Assembly: GCF_900106775.1 (NCBI RefSeq)
Contig: NZ_FNNQ01000014.1
Location: forward strand, 1-64,000
Source: Marininema mesophilum
GTDB taxonomy: Bacteria > Bacillota > Bacilli > Thermoactinomycetales > DSM-45169
Length of the DNA stretch: 64,000 nucleotides
Direction: 5' to 3'
Notes under the pieces: generated by a model
Told to the model about the DNA's origin: nothing
The model's input: only the letters and a program-made list of their open reading frames with translations
Database searches by the model: none
Made by a program: the position numbers and the translations under genes
Shown: piece after piece, positions 16,319-25,160 of the stretch
How positions within the stretch are numbered: the first letter of the stretch is position 1
Layout: each line of letters begins with the position of its first letter

Positions 16319-17524
16319 ATGGTAGGGAAAGTGCCAACAATAACACCGACTAATCGTTTCGATGATGCCTCCGTAAAATGGCCTGAGGGATTTAAAACCT
16401 GTGCGATAAATCTCGGAATCAAGAACGGTACCTTAGATTTTACCGTCATTCAATCCGTTGTCCCCGCCAATGCTGCCGCTATGTTTACGCAGAGCCGATT
16501 TTGCGGGGCCCCCTTACAGGTTGGGAAAAAACATATTGCTAACGGCCGGTTACAAGCTTTTGTTATCAATAGCAAGAATGCCAACGTGGCAACGGGCCAG
16601 CAAGGTATTAAAAACAGCCAAAGAATTGTTCATGAAGTGGCCAATGCCCTCGATATATTGCCCGATGATATCCTACCATCATCAACTGGGGTCATCGGAA
16701 TTCAGCTTCCAATTGAAAGAATGATAAAGGGGATACAAGGTCTTCGCCACCAGATGTCCGATGGAGGATTTGAACGTGCTGCGGAAGCGATCATGACTAC
16801 GGACACACGACCAAAAATACGTATTGCCAAAGTTGGCGGATCAACTCTGGTGGGGATAGCCAAAGGCTCGGGCATGATTGAACCCAATATGGCCACGTTG
16901 CTCAGTTATTTCGTCACCGATGCGAAAATTTCTCAACCCGTTTTACACGAAATGATGAAAGAAGCGGTTAATGAATCGTTTAATATGATCAGTGTCGATA
17001 CGGATACAAGTACCAGTGATACGGTGGCCATTATGGCTAACGGTTTAGCTGGAGAAGTAGATATCGAAGACTTTCGCCAAGCGCTGCGAAGCATGTCCAT
17101 TGAATTGGCCAAAGAAATAGCAAGAGATGGAGAGGGGGCCACTAAACTCCTTGAAGTAGTGGTAGACCAGGCGGGAAGCTTCAAACAAGCTAAAAAAGTA
17201 GCAAAGTCTGTCGTTAATTCCCCTCTCGTGAAAACAGCTATTTTTGGTCGGGATCCCAACTGGGGGCGAATTGCGATGGCAGTAGGTAAATGTGAAGATG
17301 AAGACCAGATCGATCCTGAAAACATAGGTATAGCCTTTGGAGATATTCCCGTTTATGGAGGAGAGAGGGAGCTCAATCTGGATTTGGATAAATTGCAAGC
17401 CTATCTCCTGAACGAAGAGGTATCCATCCGTATATCCCTTGGATTGGGTGAAGAAAAAGCAACAGTTTGGGGATGCGATCTTTCCTATGACTATGTTCGG
17501 ATCAATGCAGAATATACAACTTGA
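16319..17524 (+). CDS. ArgJ-family ornithine acetyltransferase, OAT2-like
   Basis: 401 aa. The ArgJ family transfers acetyl between N-acetylornithine and glutamate, and self-cleaves into two chains at an Ala-Thr bond, here A192-T193 in IEPNMATLLSY. Signature stretches VNSPLVKTAIFGRDPNWGR and WGCDLSYDYVRINAEYTT are present. Several blocks (AIMTTDTRPK, DTDTSTSDT, MIEPNMATLL) match my memory of OAT2 from the clavulanic acid cluster better than B. subtilis ArgJ (TSTNDM, MIHPNMATML). No argB/C/D/F genes are nearby, so it is an orphan; it may form a transcript with the next GNAT gene 40 bp downstream. RBS AAGGAGG. Confidence 0.85.
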   Translation: MVGKVPTITPTNRFDDASVKWPEGFKTCAINLGIKNGTLDFTVIQSVVPANAAAMFTQSRFCGAPLQVGKKHIANGRLQAFVINSKNANVATGQQGIKNSQRIVHEVANALDILPDDILPSSTGVIGIQLPIERMIKGIQGLRHQMSDGGFERAAEAIMTTDTRPKIRIAKVGGSTLVGIAKGSGMIEPNMATLLSYFVTDAKISQPVLHEMMKEAVNESFNMISVDTDTSTSDTVAIMANGLAGEVDIEDFRQALRSMSIELAKEIARDGEGATKLLEVVVDQAGSFKQAKKVAKSVVNSPLVKTAIFGRDPNWGRIAMAVGKCEDEDQIDPENIGIAFGDIPVYGGERELNLDLDKLQAYLLNEEVSIRISLGLGEEKATVWGCDLSYDYVRINAEYTT

Positions 17525-17564
17525 CCGATACCAGTAATGTGGACGAATAGGGAATGAGAGTCAG

Positions 17565-18059
17565 ATGATCAGAACGGCGACGGAAAAAGATCTACCTGAA
17601 ATACAAATCATATATAACCAAGGAATCAAAGAACGGATAGCCACATTAGAGGAAGATCCAAAAACGATAAATGAAATGCACCAATGGTTTTGTTCACGTT
17701 CTCCTCTCTATCCGGTAATTGTAGCGGCGGAAGATAAGGTACAAGGTTGGGCTTCTTTAAACCCTTATTCCCATCGGAGTGCACATGCCGGGATTGCTGA
17801 CTTATCTATTTATATCCATCGGGATTCACGTGGTCGGGGATTAGGATTCTCATTAATGGAGGAATTAGAATCCCGGGCAAAAGCGCAGGGTTTTCATAAA
17901 TTAGTATTAAATACCCTTGCTTTCAACTATCCCGCCCAACATTTGTATTGGAAGTTTGGTTTTCAGACAGTTGGCCTACTTCAAAGTCATGGATTGCTAG
18001 ATGGTCAATATGTAGATGTATTAATGATGGAAAAAGTTATTCTAACAGATTGTTGTTAA
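17565..18059 (+). CDS. GNAT acetyltransferase, phosphinothricin/arsinothricin type
   Basis: 164 aa. The opening IRTATEKDLPEIQIIYNQGI, the block WASLNPYSHRSAHAGIADLSIYI and the acetyl-CoA loop RDSRGRGLGFSLMEEL are typical of the PAT/ArsN1 group, which acetylates the free amino group of phosphinothricin-like or arsinothricin-like amino acids. Physiological substrate unproven. It follows the OAT2-like argJ by 40 bp on the same strand, and a hairpin terminator ends the pair. Confidence 0.8.
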   Translation: MIRTATEKDLPEIQIIYNQGIKERIATLEEDPKTINEMHQWFCSRSPLYPVIVAAEDKVQGWASLNPYSHRSAHAGIADLSIYIHRDSRGRGLGFSLMEELESRAKAQGFHKLVLNTLAFNYPAQHLYWKFGFQTVGLLQSHGLLDGQYVDVLMMEKVILTDCC

Positions 18060-18164
18060 CATCATCGAATAGAAAGATAGACCATTTTCAAGTACTATTG
18101 AATTATGCAATCTAATAATTCTACTAGGGTGTTTCCTCTAAGGAACTAGTCCCCTCGTTTGAGT

Positions 18165-18212
18165 GAGAAACCTGGTTTGGGCCGGCAACCTGAGAGCCGG
18201 GTTTCTTTGTGT
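18165..18212 (+). terminator. Terminator after the argJ-GNAT pair
   Basis: GAAACCTGG (18167-18175) pairs with CCGGGTTTC (18197-18205), followed by TTTG; the loop is long. The rest of the 313-bp gap (18060-18372) holds no supported gene. Confidence 0.6.
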
Positions 18213-18372
18213 CTTCTGGCTTTTGGAGACGATAGGATACGTAGATGGGGGAAATCGTTATGATTATCCTTTTTTATAATTTCCGTATCTCCTTTAGATC
18301 CTTCAGAAAAAACTCCATTCGAGTTCACCTCCTCTCTTATTATTGAATAAAACAAAGAAAGGGTGATTTAGA

Positions 18373-19113
18373 ATGAAATTAAAAGATAAAGTAGTTATAG
18401 TAACTGGCGGAGGAACTGGTATTGGAAGAGCTACAGCATTAAAGTTAGCAGATGCAGGCGCAAAAGTTGTTATTAATTATAGCCGATCTGAAAAAGAAGC
18501 TGTCGAAACCGTCAATAAGATTACACAGTTGGGAGGATCAGCACTTGTCTATAGAGCGAATGTCGCTATAGAAAAAGAAGTGAAAGATATGATTGATAAA
18601 ACTGTTACACGATTTGGGAGGGTCGATGGTTTAGTAAACAATGCGAGTATTACAGCACAAATAGCGATGGATGACTTAGACGCCGTTACGGACGAGGTGT
18701 GGGATTCCCTGTTTAGTGTAAATGTAAAAGGGATGTTTCATTGTATAAAAGCGGTTGTTCCCTATATGAAGCAGCAACAATCGGGTGTGATTATTAATAT
18801 GGGAAGCGTTGCAGGAATGACTGGAATAGGCTCATCCATCCCATATGCAGCAACAAAATCAGCCATTCATACAATGACAAGGTCGTTAGCTATCGCATTG
18901 GCACCTTTTATCAGAGTGAATAGTATATCTCCTGGTGCAGTGGATACTAGATGGTGGGCTGGTAATGAAGAAAAGATGGTTCAACTTGCTGGCAATTTAC
19001 CCCTCAAGAGAATTTCAACACCAGATGATATTGCAGAGGCTATCATTTTTCAAATGACTCAAGAATCTATCACAGGTCAAGTTTTTACAATCGATAATGG
19101 TCAAACGATGTGA
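18373..19113 (+). CDS. Short-chain dehydrogenase/reductase (SDR)
   Basis: 246 aa classical SDR using NAD(P)H. TGGGTGIG at 11-18 is the cofactor loop, NNAS near 88 the conserved Asn motif, and the catalytic Ser-Tyr-Lys are in GSVAGMTG...YAATK. FabG-like in length and ending GQVFTIDNGQTM. The substrate (3-ketoacyl or other carbonyl) cannot be assigned. RBS GAAAGGGTGA. Monocistronic, with a long hairpin downstream at 19252. Confidence 0.85.
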   Translation: MKLKDKVVIVTGGGTGIGRATALKLADAGAKVVINYSRSEKEAVETVNKITQLGGSALVYRANVAIEKEVKDMIDKTVTRFGRVDGLVNNASITAQIAMDDLDAVTDEVWDSLFSVNVKGMFHCIKAVVPYMKQQQSGVIINMGSVAGMTGIGSSIPYAATKSAIHTMTRSLAIALAPFIRVNSISPGAVDTRWWAGNEEKMVQLAGNLPLKRISTPDDIAEAIIFQMTQESITGQVFTIDNGQTM

Positions 19114-19251
19114 AGTTCGTTGAGCAACTAGTAAATACCAGGCGTGTTGATTAGGCAGTATATTCCAGGTAAGAGGGACGGAAAACAACAAAATCCTCTT
19201 GGAAAATACGGCACCCATTCGATGCATAAATATTCCGAAATAATTACTAAA

Positions 19252-19307
19252 AAAGAAGTCTCCTTTGTTTGGGTTGATGTCCCAACCCAAACAAAGGAGA
19301 CTTCTTT
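19252..19307. repeat. 25-bp perfect inverted repeat abutting an IS4 remnant
   Basis: Arms 19252-19276 and 19283-19307 are perfectly complementary (starts AAAGAAGTCTCC, ends GGAGACTTCTTT) with a 6-nt loop. The right arm contains AAAGGAG and ends exactly one base before an ATG, so the folded RNA would hide that ribosome binding site. It may also terminate transcription in either direction. Confidence 0.85.
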
Positions 19308-19598
19308 ATGAACACCTCTTACAAACCTTGTTTTCGCAAGAAGACTTAACCACCCTGTTAGATGAAAAAGAATACGTCGATACCGCTCGTAAATAGTGAA
19401 AAGGCGATGCATTTGGTTTCCGTATTGCCACGGGTTGACATACAACGCTCTCTAAAAAAGCGAGTGATGTCCCTTTCTCAGTTCTCCAACACATTCTGGG
19501 ACGCTCATCAAGAAAAGCTCTCGTGTACTCAGGCGTTCGTTCCTTTATCCAGAAGGAGGCACTGGATTCAACCTGTATCACTGTGGGGAAATTTAAAG
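19308..19598 (+). pseudogene. Degenerate IS4-family transposase fragment
   Basis: Two collinear pieces read as an IS4 transposase: LLQTLFSQEDLTTLLDEKEY followed by VDTARK and a stop (about 19314-19397), then LSKKASDVPFSVLQHILGRS with ALDSTCITVGKFK about 150 bases on (about 19448-19598). The first ATG (19308) is in a different frame from the transposase reading, and the middle and C-terminal catalytic parts are missing. The element is therefore dead, with internal deletion and frameshifts. Confidence 0.75.
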
Positions 19599-19617
19599 TT
19601 GTCAAATAAAATAACTG

Positions 19618-19648
19618 TTGATATGGAACGCGTTCCATAACTTATACT
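19618..19648 (+). promoter_or_regulatory. Promoter with LacI-type operator for the HAD-lacI operon
   Basis: ATGGAACGCGTTCCAT at 19623-19638 is a perfect 16-bp palindrome with the central CG typical of LacI/GalR-family operators. It lies between TTGATA (19618-19623) and TATACT (19643-19648; 19-bp spacer, longer than ideal). The second gene of the operon encodes a LacI-family regulator, so autorepression is likely. Confidence 0.7.
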
Positions 19649-19686
19649 GACTGAGGACTTAATCTTAAGGAAATGAGGTAAATAGT

Positions 19687-20541
19687 TTGAAGGTAATCGC
19701 AATTGATTTAGATGGTACTCTTTTGTCAGAAGAATTGTTCATTCATAAAGGGGATGTAGGCGCTATAATACAGGCGCAAAGGAAAGGTTATATAGTCGCA
19801 ATTGCAACGGGTAGGGCTTTGTTTGATGCAGACAATATTAGTAATAGGTATATGCTGGATTGCCCTATAATCGCATCGAATGGAGCTCAAATTTGTATAG
19901 AAAGGAAAAAAATACACGAACAGTTCATTAACCAAAGGATCATACAGCCTATCATTCAGTGGATGAATGATGAAAAAGTTTACTATCAAATATATCTGCC
20001 CGATAAGATTGTTGTGTCAGATCAAGGAACCCTTCATCTCGAAAAACAGTTACATGATAAAGGAAGTCAAGATCCTAGGTTTGACAAAGATGCTTTTTGG
20101 GAATCGATTAAAGCTCAAATATATCAGTATGGTTTGCAAAAAGTGAACGGTACGATTCAGCCGGGGGATTATGATTCTATTATTAAATTAATGATTGTTT
20201 CACCGGACATAGGTAAACTAAGAAAAACAAAAGAATATTTTAATCAACTGGACGGGTGTGTTGTATCTAGTTCAGGGTCATTTAATTTGGAAATTATGAG
20301 TTCGGGAGTAGACAAAGGGATCGCCTTAAATAAACTCTGCGAGTATTATGGAACAACCGTTCAGAATACTGCAGTGATCGGGGATAATTTAAATGATATG
20401 CCTATGTTTAAAGTAGCAGGAATGGGAATAGCTATGGGGAATGCAGATGAAGAGCTTATTAAAATAGCCGACTTTAAGACTTTATCAAATAAAGAATGTG
20501 GTGTGGCGTATGCTTTTAAAGAGTATATACAAGGGATATGA
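19687..20541 (+). CDS. HAD-superfamily (Cof-type) phosphatase
   Basis: 284 aa. HAD motif I DLDGTLL is at 7-13 with nucleophile Asp7, motif II is around IATGRA, and motif IV GDNLNDMPMF sits near 232, with the type IIB cap in between. Members dephosphorylate small phosphorylated sugars or cofactors in the cytosol. TTG start preceded by GAGGT. It lies upstream of a LacI-type regulator in one operon, which hints at sugar-phosphate metabolism, but no transporter or sugar enzyme is adjacent. Confidence 0.85.
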   Translation: MKVIAIDLDGTLLSEELFIHKGDVGAIIQAQRKGYIVAIATGRALFDADNISNRYMLDCPIIASNGAQICIERKKIHEQFINQRIIQPIIQWMNDEKVYYQIYLPDKIVVSDQGTLHLEKQLHDKGSQDPRFDKDAFWESIKAQIYQYGLQKVNGTIQPGDYDSIIKLMIVSPDIGKLRKTKEYFNQLDGCVVSSSGSFNLEIMSSGVDKGIALNKLCEYYGTTVQNTAVIGDNLNDMPMFKVAGMGIAMGNADEELIKIADFKTLSNKECGVAYAFKEYIQGI

Positions 20542-20588
20542 GCTGCAAAAAAGCAGTCTCATTGGAAACGAGCGAGGAGGATAGTTGG

Positions 20589-21563
20589 ATGAGCAATATA
20601 ACAGAGATAGCAAAAAAAGCGAAAGTATCTCGAACGACAGTGTCCAGGGTATTAAATAATCAACCTTATGTGAAACCCGAAAAAAAGGATGCTGTTCTAA
20701 AGGCAGTAGAGGAATTAAAATATGTCCCCAATTGGAATGCTATAAACTTATCCAAAGGAAGAACAAATGTATTTGGGGTTATCGTTCCCAAGATAAACCA
20801 TCCGTTTTTTAGTAATTTGGTTGAAGGTATTGGCAAAGAGTGTAATAAACATAATTATAGTTTACTTGTCCATCAAACTAATAACGATCCAAAAAAAGAG
20901 TTAGAGTTTTTTAATATGTTGAAATATAAACTGATTGATGGACTTATTTTAGGCTCGAGTATAAGTCCCGTCAGTATAATTGATGAACTCTCTTATTTTG
21001 GGAAAATCGTTTCTTGTGAGTTCTCCGAAAGTAAAAAGGTTGCAAAAGTGTTTGTGAATCATGAATCCGGTATTAAGTTGGCAGTTGATCACTTGAAATC
21101 TCAAGGACATCAAGAAATTGGTTTGTGTATGGGAAACCCACGGAGTGGAGTAGGAGTAACCAGAAAGAAATCTTTTTTTTACCTTCAAAAAGAATCCGGG
21201 TTGATTTGGAGAGATGACTGGTATTTTGATGAAAAATACACGATTGAAGATGGGATTGATGTGGCAAAGACTATTTTGGCACAATCGTCACGTCCTACTG
21301 CGATGGTTGTGGGAAGCGACCAGGTAGCTGCGGGAATTATCTATGAAGCAAAGAAACAGGGAATAAAGATTCCTCAGGAATTAACTGTGATAGGCTTTGA
21401 TAACCAGCCTATATCTAAGGTAGTAGAGCTTACAACAATCAATCAACCGATTATAGAGATTGGTGAGACAGCAGCTAACCTATTGTATAGAATTATTGAC
21501 AATCAGGAAGTTCCTTCTGTTATAACACTGGAATTAGAGCTAATTAAAAGAAAGTCAGCATAA
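20589..21563 (+). CDS. LacI-family transcriptional regulator
   Basis: 324 aa. N-terminal HTH with ITEIAKKAKVSRTTVSRVLN (residues about 4-23) and hinge NLSKGRTNVFGVIVP, then a periplasmic-binding-protein-like effector domain (HPFFSNLVEGIG, HLKSQGHQEIGLCMG, VIGFDNQPIS). The frame is open from 20538, but GAGGAGG at about 20574-20580 places the start at ATG 20589, right before the HTH. It probably binds the palindrome at 19623-19638. The effector is unknown. Confidence 0.9.
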   Translation: MSNITEIAKKAKVSRTTVSRVLNNQPYVKPEKKDAVLKAVEELKYVPNWNAINLSKGRTNVFGVIVPKINHPFFSNLVEGIGKECNKHNYSLLVHQTNNDPKKELEFFNMLKYKLIDGLILGSSISPVSIIDELSYFGKIVSCEFSESKKVAKVFVNHESGIKLAVDHLKSQGHQEIGLCMGNPRSGVGVTRKKSFFYLQKESGLIWRDDWYFDEKYTIEDGIDVAKTILAQSSRPTAMVVGSDQVAAGIIYEAKKQGIKIPQELTVIGFDNQPISKVVELTTINQPIIEIGETAANLLYRIIDNQEVPSVITLELELIKRKSA

Positions 21564-21674
21564 ATCAGGGCTTGATCTAAAAGGTAAAGAAGGGTTGGTA
21601 TGTTGATGATTTGAATTTTGCTGAAAAACACACCATTCACGAATTAGCAAAATATATGAAGAGGGAGAATCAGC

Positions 21675-22682
21675 ATGCATAAAGATGTAAAAGCCATTTA
21701 TGAAGAATCGAAAATTTTGGATGAGGCGACTCATTTATTTGGGTTTCAACGAAATGACGTTCACTTCATCGCAGATGCAGAAAGTTATGTGTACGAATTT
21801 ACGAAAGGAGACGAGCCATTTATTTTAAAAATTACACATACCATTCGCAGAACACCTGACTACATTTTAGGAGAGATAGGGTGGCTGCACCACTTAGCGA
21901 AAGGTGGTCTTTCCGTTGCCAAACCGATTGATTCATTAAATGGCCGTGATATTGAGAAAGTAGACGATGGTCAAGGTGGCGCGTTTTTACTTCGAGTGTA
22001 TGAGAAAGCCCCTGGCAGAAAAGTAGAAGAGTCTGATTGGAACAACGAGTTATTTTATGCACTTGGAAAATATACAGGCCGCATGCACTATCTAACAAAG
22101 AGCTATCAATTATCCGATGCTCGTTACAAAAGACAAGAATGGGATGAAGAAGAACAGCTAAAGCTGGAAAAATACGTTCCAACTGATCAGACATTTGTTT
22201 TTGAACAAGCGGATCAATTAATGGAGAAATTAGCCCAGCTTCCTAAAGATCAGGACAGCTATGGCTTGGTTCATGCTGACCTTCATCATGGTAACTTCCA
22301 TTGGGATGATGGCAAAATTACGACGTTTGATTTTGATGACATAGGGTACAACTGGTTTATCAATGATATTAGCATTTTGCTTTACAACGTGATGTGGTAT
22401 CCGGTCATTCCATATGAGGACAAAGCCGCATTTGCAGGTAACTTTATGCAGCATTTTCTTAAAGGCTATCGTGAAGAGAATAAATTGGGGGATCAGTGGC
22501 TGGCGTACATACCTGACTTCCTTCGCTTACGTCATATGCTCATTTACGGTCTCTTGCACCAAGCGTTTGATTTAAGTACGATTGGGGAGGAAGAGAAAGC
22601 AATGCTTGCTGGCTTTCGGACAGATATTGAGCAAGCGATTCCAATTACGACATTTGATTTTACGAAACTGAGCCGATCATAA
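21675..22682 (+). CDS. APH-family phosphotransferase (YerI-like)
   Basis: 335 aa kinase-like protein of the aminoglycoside/choline/homoserine kinase fold. The catalytic loop GLVHADLHHGNFHWDD (about 195-210) and Mg-binding FDFDD (about 216-220) are intact, as is the ATP-binding strand FILKITH. Such stand-alone Bacillus proteins usually act on small metabolites, not antibiotics, and nothing here points to a drug. RBS GAGGGAG. Confidence 0.8.
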   Translation: MHKDVKAIYEESKILDEATHLFGFQRNDVHFIADAESYVYEFTKGDEPFILKITHTIRRTPDYILGEIGWLHHLAKGGLSVAKPIDSLNGRDIEKVDDGQGGAFLLRVYEKAPGRKVEESDWNNELFYALGKYTGRMHYLTKSYQLSDARYKRQEWDEEEQLKLEKYVPTDQTFVFEQADQLMEKLAQLPKDQDSYGLVHADLHHGNFHWDDGKITTFDFDDIGYNWFINDISILLYNVMWYPVIPYEDKAAFAGNFMQHFLKGYREENKLGDQWLAYIPDFLRLRHMLIYGLLHQAFDLSTIGEEEKAMLAGFRTDIEQAIPITTFDFTKLSRS

Positions 22683-22860
22683 AAAAATCCCCCGCCTCCT
22701 GTAAAGTATACCCCTTGTTAAGGGCATTTATAAAGAAATAGCTAAGCAGTATTAAGAAAATGATTCCTATATTGAACAGGGGGTCATCTTTTTTAACTTA
22801 CAAATACGTGGTCTAGCAAATACATATAAAATCGCATCTTCAGTTTTTTCGACAAAAATG

Positions 22861-22895
22861 AAGTCGGCTTTTTCTACTTGTAAAAAAGCCGACTG
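22861..22895 (-). terminator. Terminator of the decayed minus-strand MFS gene
   Basis: AGTCGGCTTTTT (22862-22873) pairs with AAAAAGCCGACT (22883-22894); it lies just after the stop codon of the MFS fragment, read on the minus strand. Confidence 0.75.
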
Positions 22896-22902
22896 TAAGT
22901 TT

Positions 22903-23044
22903 TCAGGTATTAACTTTCTTTTTTCTCTCCAATGTTAAGATGAACAAAATGACGCTAAGAAGTGCCAACATGATAAAGATCTGCTGGTAACTGTGGAAAA
23001 AATCACGTTCGATACCCGCTAATATAGGGGTGAGTCCACCTATA
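22903..23044 (-). pseudogene. MFS transporter C-terminal remnant
   Basis: On the minus strand an open stretch reads IGGLTPILAGIERDFFHSYQ, then a hydrophobic helix (IFIMLALLSVILFILTL) and a basic tail ERKKKVNT with stop. This is the form of the last helix of a major facilitator. The upstream part of the gene is absent; a LysR regulator on the same strand lies directly upstream, probably the former neighbour. Confidence 0.5.
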
Positions 23045-23144
23045 ATATATAGTACTCATTTTTTATGATAACTAATTTATAGTTCCATTGACAAACGTTA
23101 CTTTCAGAAAATTATTCTTACATAAATACTGACATGATAGCTAT

Positions 23145-23990
23145 TTAGCTAATATCACTAACTAAACCAAATAACTTGGATCCAATATTATTATCCTTGG
23201 TAATTAATGAAACCGTTCTTTCCCTTCCAAAATTAACAATGGGCAAGGAAAAAAGCTCGAGATGACTGATATTCTTCGCCATCATCTCAGGAAAGATGGT
23301 TATTCCCATTCCAGCCATTACGGATCCTAGGATGAAATCACCAAAAGCAACTTCGTAGATGAAATTAGGTTTGTGACCGAGTAATTCCATTTGTTCGATT
23401 ATATGTTTTCTTACATCGCAAGGAGCTTGGTGAACAATAAGTGGCTCTTCGCACAGTTCTGCAAGCTCAACTGTCTCTTTGGATTTGAATCGATGATCTA
23501 AAGGAAAAACTGCATAGTAGGGTTCCGTAAATAATTCATACCTCGATAACGATTCTCCTGTATGCAAAGTATCAACAAAAACTGCATCGAGTCTTTCTTC
23601 CTGTAAAGACTGTAATAGCTCACCAGAAGTATTTTGAATCATTAGAGTCATAGGTCGATTCAGTTTCTTAAATTTTGAAGGTAGGTAGTAAGTTGCTAGA
23701 CTTGGTAAGCTGCCTATGGCGATAGGATTGTTGCGGAATTGCTTTAAATCTTGACGAATGGTATTTAATTCAGCAATAACCGGTGTAATTCGAGTATAAA
23801 AGCGTTGACCTGCTTCTGTTAACTGAATTCCGGCGGAGGATCTATGAAACAAGACGATATCAAGGTTATTTTCTAAATTTCTAATATGTTTACTCAAGGC
23901 TGGTTGGGACAGGTTATTTTCTTTTGCCGCTTTAGAAAAGCTTTTTTGTTTAGCTGCTTCAGCAAAACTTTTTAACCACTCTATATTCAT
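23145..23990 (-). CDS. LysR-family transcriptional regulator
   Basis: 281 aa. N-terminal winged HTH (FAEAAKQKSFSKAAKENNLS followed by QPALSKHIRNLE) and a LysR substrate-binding domain (IAIGSLPSLATYYLPSKFKK; SVMAGMGITIFPEMM). GGAG at 23999-24002 with 8-nt spacing selects the ATG at 23990 over the GTG at 23999. Its likely former target, an MFS gene, is reduced to a fragment downstream. Target and effector unknown. Confidence 0.88.
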   Translation of the reverse strand: MNIEWLKSFAEAAKQKSFSKAAKENNLSQPALSKHIRNLENNLDIVLFHRSSAGIQLTEAGQRFYTRITPVIAELNTIRQDLKQFRNNPIAIGSLPSLATYYLPSKFKKLNRPMTLMIQNTSGELLQSLQEERLDAVFVDTLHTGESLSRYELFTEPYYAVFPLDHRFKSKETVELAELCEEPLIVHQAPCDVRKHIIEQMELLGHKPNFIYEVAFGDFILGSVMAGMGITIFPEMMAKNISHLELFSLPIVNFGRERTVSLITKDNNIGSKLFGLVSDIS

Positions 23991-24237
23991 TGGATTCACT
24001 CCAGTATCGATAACGATTGGTTATATCCGTATTAAACAATGTTTGTTCCTAATTCGTTGGCTTTTTGGTAAGCTTCTAATTAAAGATGATTTCATTATAA
24101 AATATTGTTATATGATATCATCTTAAAATTATCTCATTATCGCACGAGATGAATAAAAAAACAACTTGAGAGTTGGAAGATATAAGAGAAAGAAGGCGGA
24201 GAACAGTGATACCGATCATGGAATCAAGTGAAAAAGG

Positions 24238-24415
24238 TTACTAGAAGAACATCAAGTTTTTCTACAACCGATTAACTCAACCATAGTACCTATTGGACCG
24301 AGCGTTTTTGAATCAATGTGACACCCATACGCAAGAACAGATCGTTCATCTAACAAACACACTGGTGGAAGTCTCTCGATACTATGATATTTCTTTTCTA
24401 AATCCAAACACCTAA
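24238..24415 (+). pseudogene. Likely alpha-oxoamine synthase (ALAS/KBL-like) C-terminal remnant
   Basis: Two frames in sequence resemble the C-terminus of 5-aminolevulinate or related synthases: LLEEHQVFLQPINSTIVPIG (24238 onward), a stop or frameshift near 24319, then DTHTQEQIVHLTNTLVEVSR up to a TAA at 24413. ALAS proteins end with a comparable 'QPINYPTVPRG ... LHTDxDI' pattern. The rest of the gene is missing. Low-to-moderate confidence because the match is short and from memory. Confidence 0.4.
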
Positions 24416-24443
24416 TACTTAAGCAAGTATTAGGTGTTTATTC
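24406..24443 (+). terminator. Terminator after the decayed gene
   Basis: Perfect arms AAACACCTAATACTT (24406-24420) and AAGTATTAGGTGTTT (24425-24439) enclose a 4-nt loop. It overlaps the stop of the remnant. Confidence 0.85.
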
Positions 24444-24495
24444 TGACGGAAGGTAGAATGCCATTATTTTTTCGTAATAAAGGAGAGAATATTTA

Positions 24496-24987
24496 ATGAT
24501 CTACGGCCTAACTATTCGTAAAGCGACCATTAATGATACTGAACAATTGGTTGAATTGAGAAAGGTATTATTATCAAGTGGTGGCACTCATTATGCTGCA
24601 AAGAGTGAGGAAGATGATCTTGCATGGCAGAGGGCCTATAGAGAATGGATTGAAGAAAATGTTTCAAATAAGAATGTAGCCATTTTAGTAGGAGAGTATG
24701 AGGGAGATTGCAATATCTGCGCATGTGGAATCGGTGTTATCGATTTAAGAGCCCCAATGGTGGGCGCATTGAACGGCAAAGTAGGTTGGATTCAGTCCCT
24801 TGTGGTGCATAAAGATCGAAGAGGGTTAGGGATCGCTGATGCCATGATGGCATCTCTTCATCAATGGTTTAAAGATAGTGATGTAGATAAGGTTGTTGTG
24901 CAATCTAGTAAAATGGCGGAAGAATTTTATAGGAAGATAGGCTATACCGATACGGGTGAGAAGTTACTTGTTCAGGTAATGCAATAG
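24496..24987 (+). CDS. GNAT N-acetyltransferase
   Basis: 163 aa single GNAT domain. The acetyl-CoA loop is LVVHKDRRGLGIADAMMASL (about 106-125), followed by QSSKMAEEFYRKIGYTDTGE. RBS AAAGGAGAG. Substrate unknown. It is one of at least four GNAT genes within 13 kb, which are not close repeats of each other. Confidence 0.82.
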   Translation: MIYGLTIRKATINDTEQLVELRKVLLSSGGTHYAAKSEEDDLAWQRAYREWIEENVSNKNVAILVGEYEGDCNICACGIGVIDLRAPMVGALNGKVGWIQSLVVHKDRRGLGIADAMMASLHQWFKDSDVDKVVVQSSKMAEEFYRKIGYTDTGEKLLVQVMQ

Positions 24988-25160
24988 GGGGATCGAGGGC
25001 ACTCATTATCAAGCTTTTCTAAGACCCCTACCGACAGAGAAAATGGTTTGGAAGATTAGGATAGGAAGAGACAAGGGATGAACTTATGAGTCCCTTGCTA
25101 AATTGGACTGACAGAAATGATGCAAATAATGATTTTCTAAATCTATTATTTTGTATTTTG

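Noticed and set aside
22683..22860. Possible insertion-sequence end or RNA near the ATTGAACAGGGGGTCATC stretch
   Set aside because: Some repeats of CCCC/GGGG occur, but no paired terminal repeats or transposase are present.
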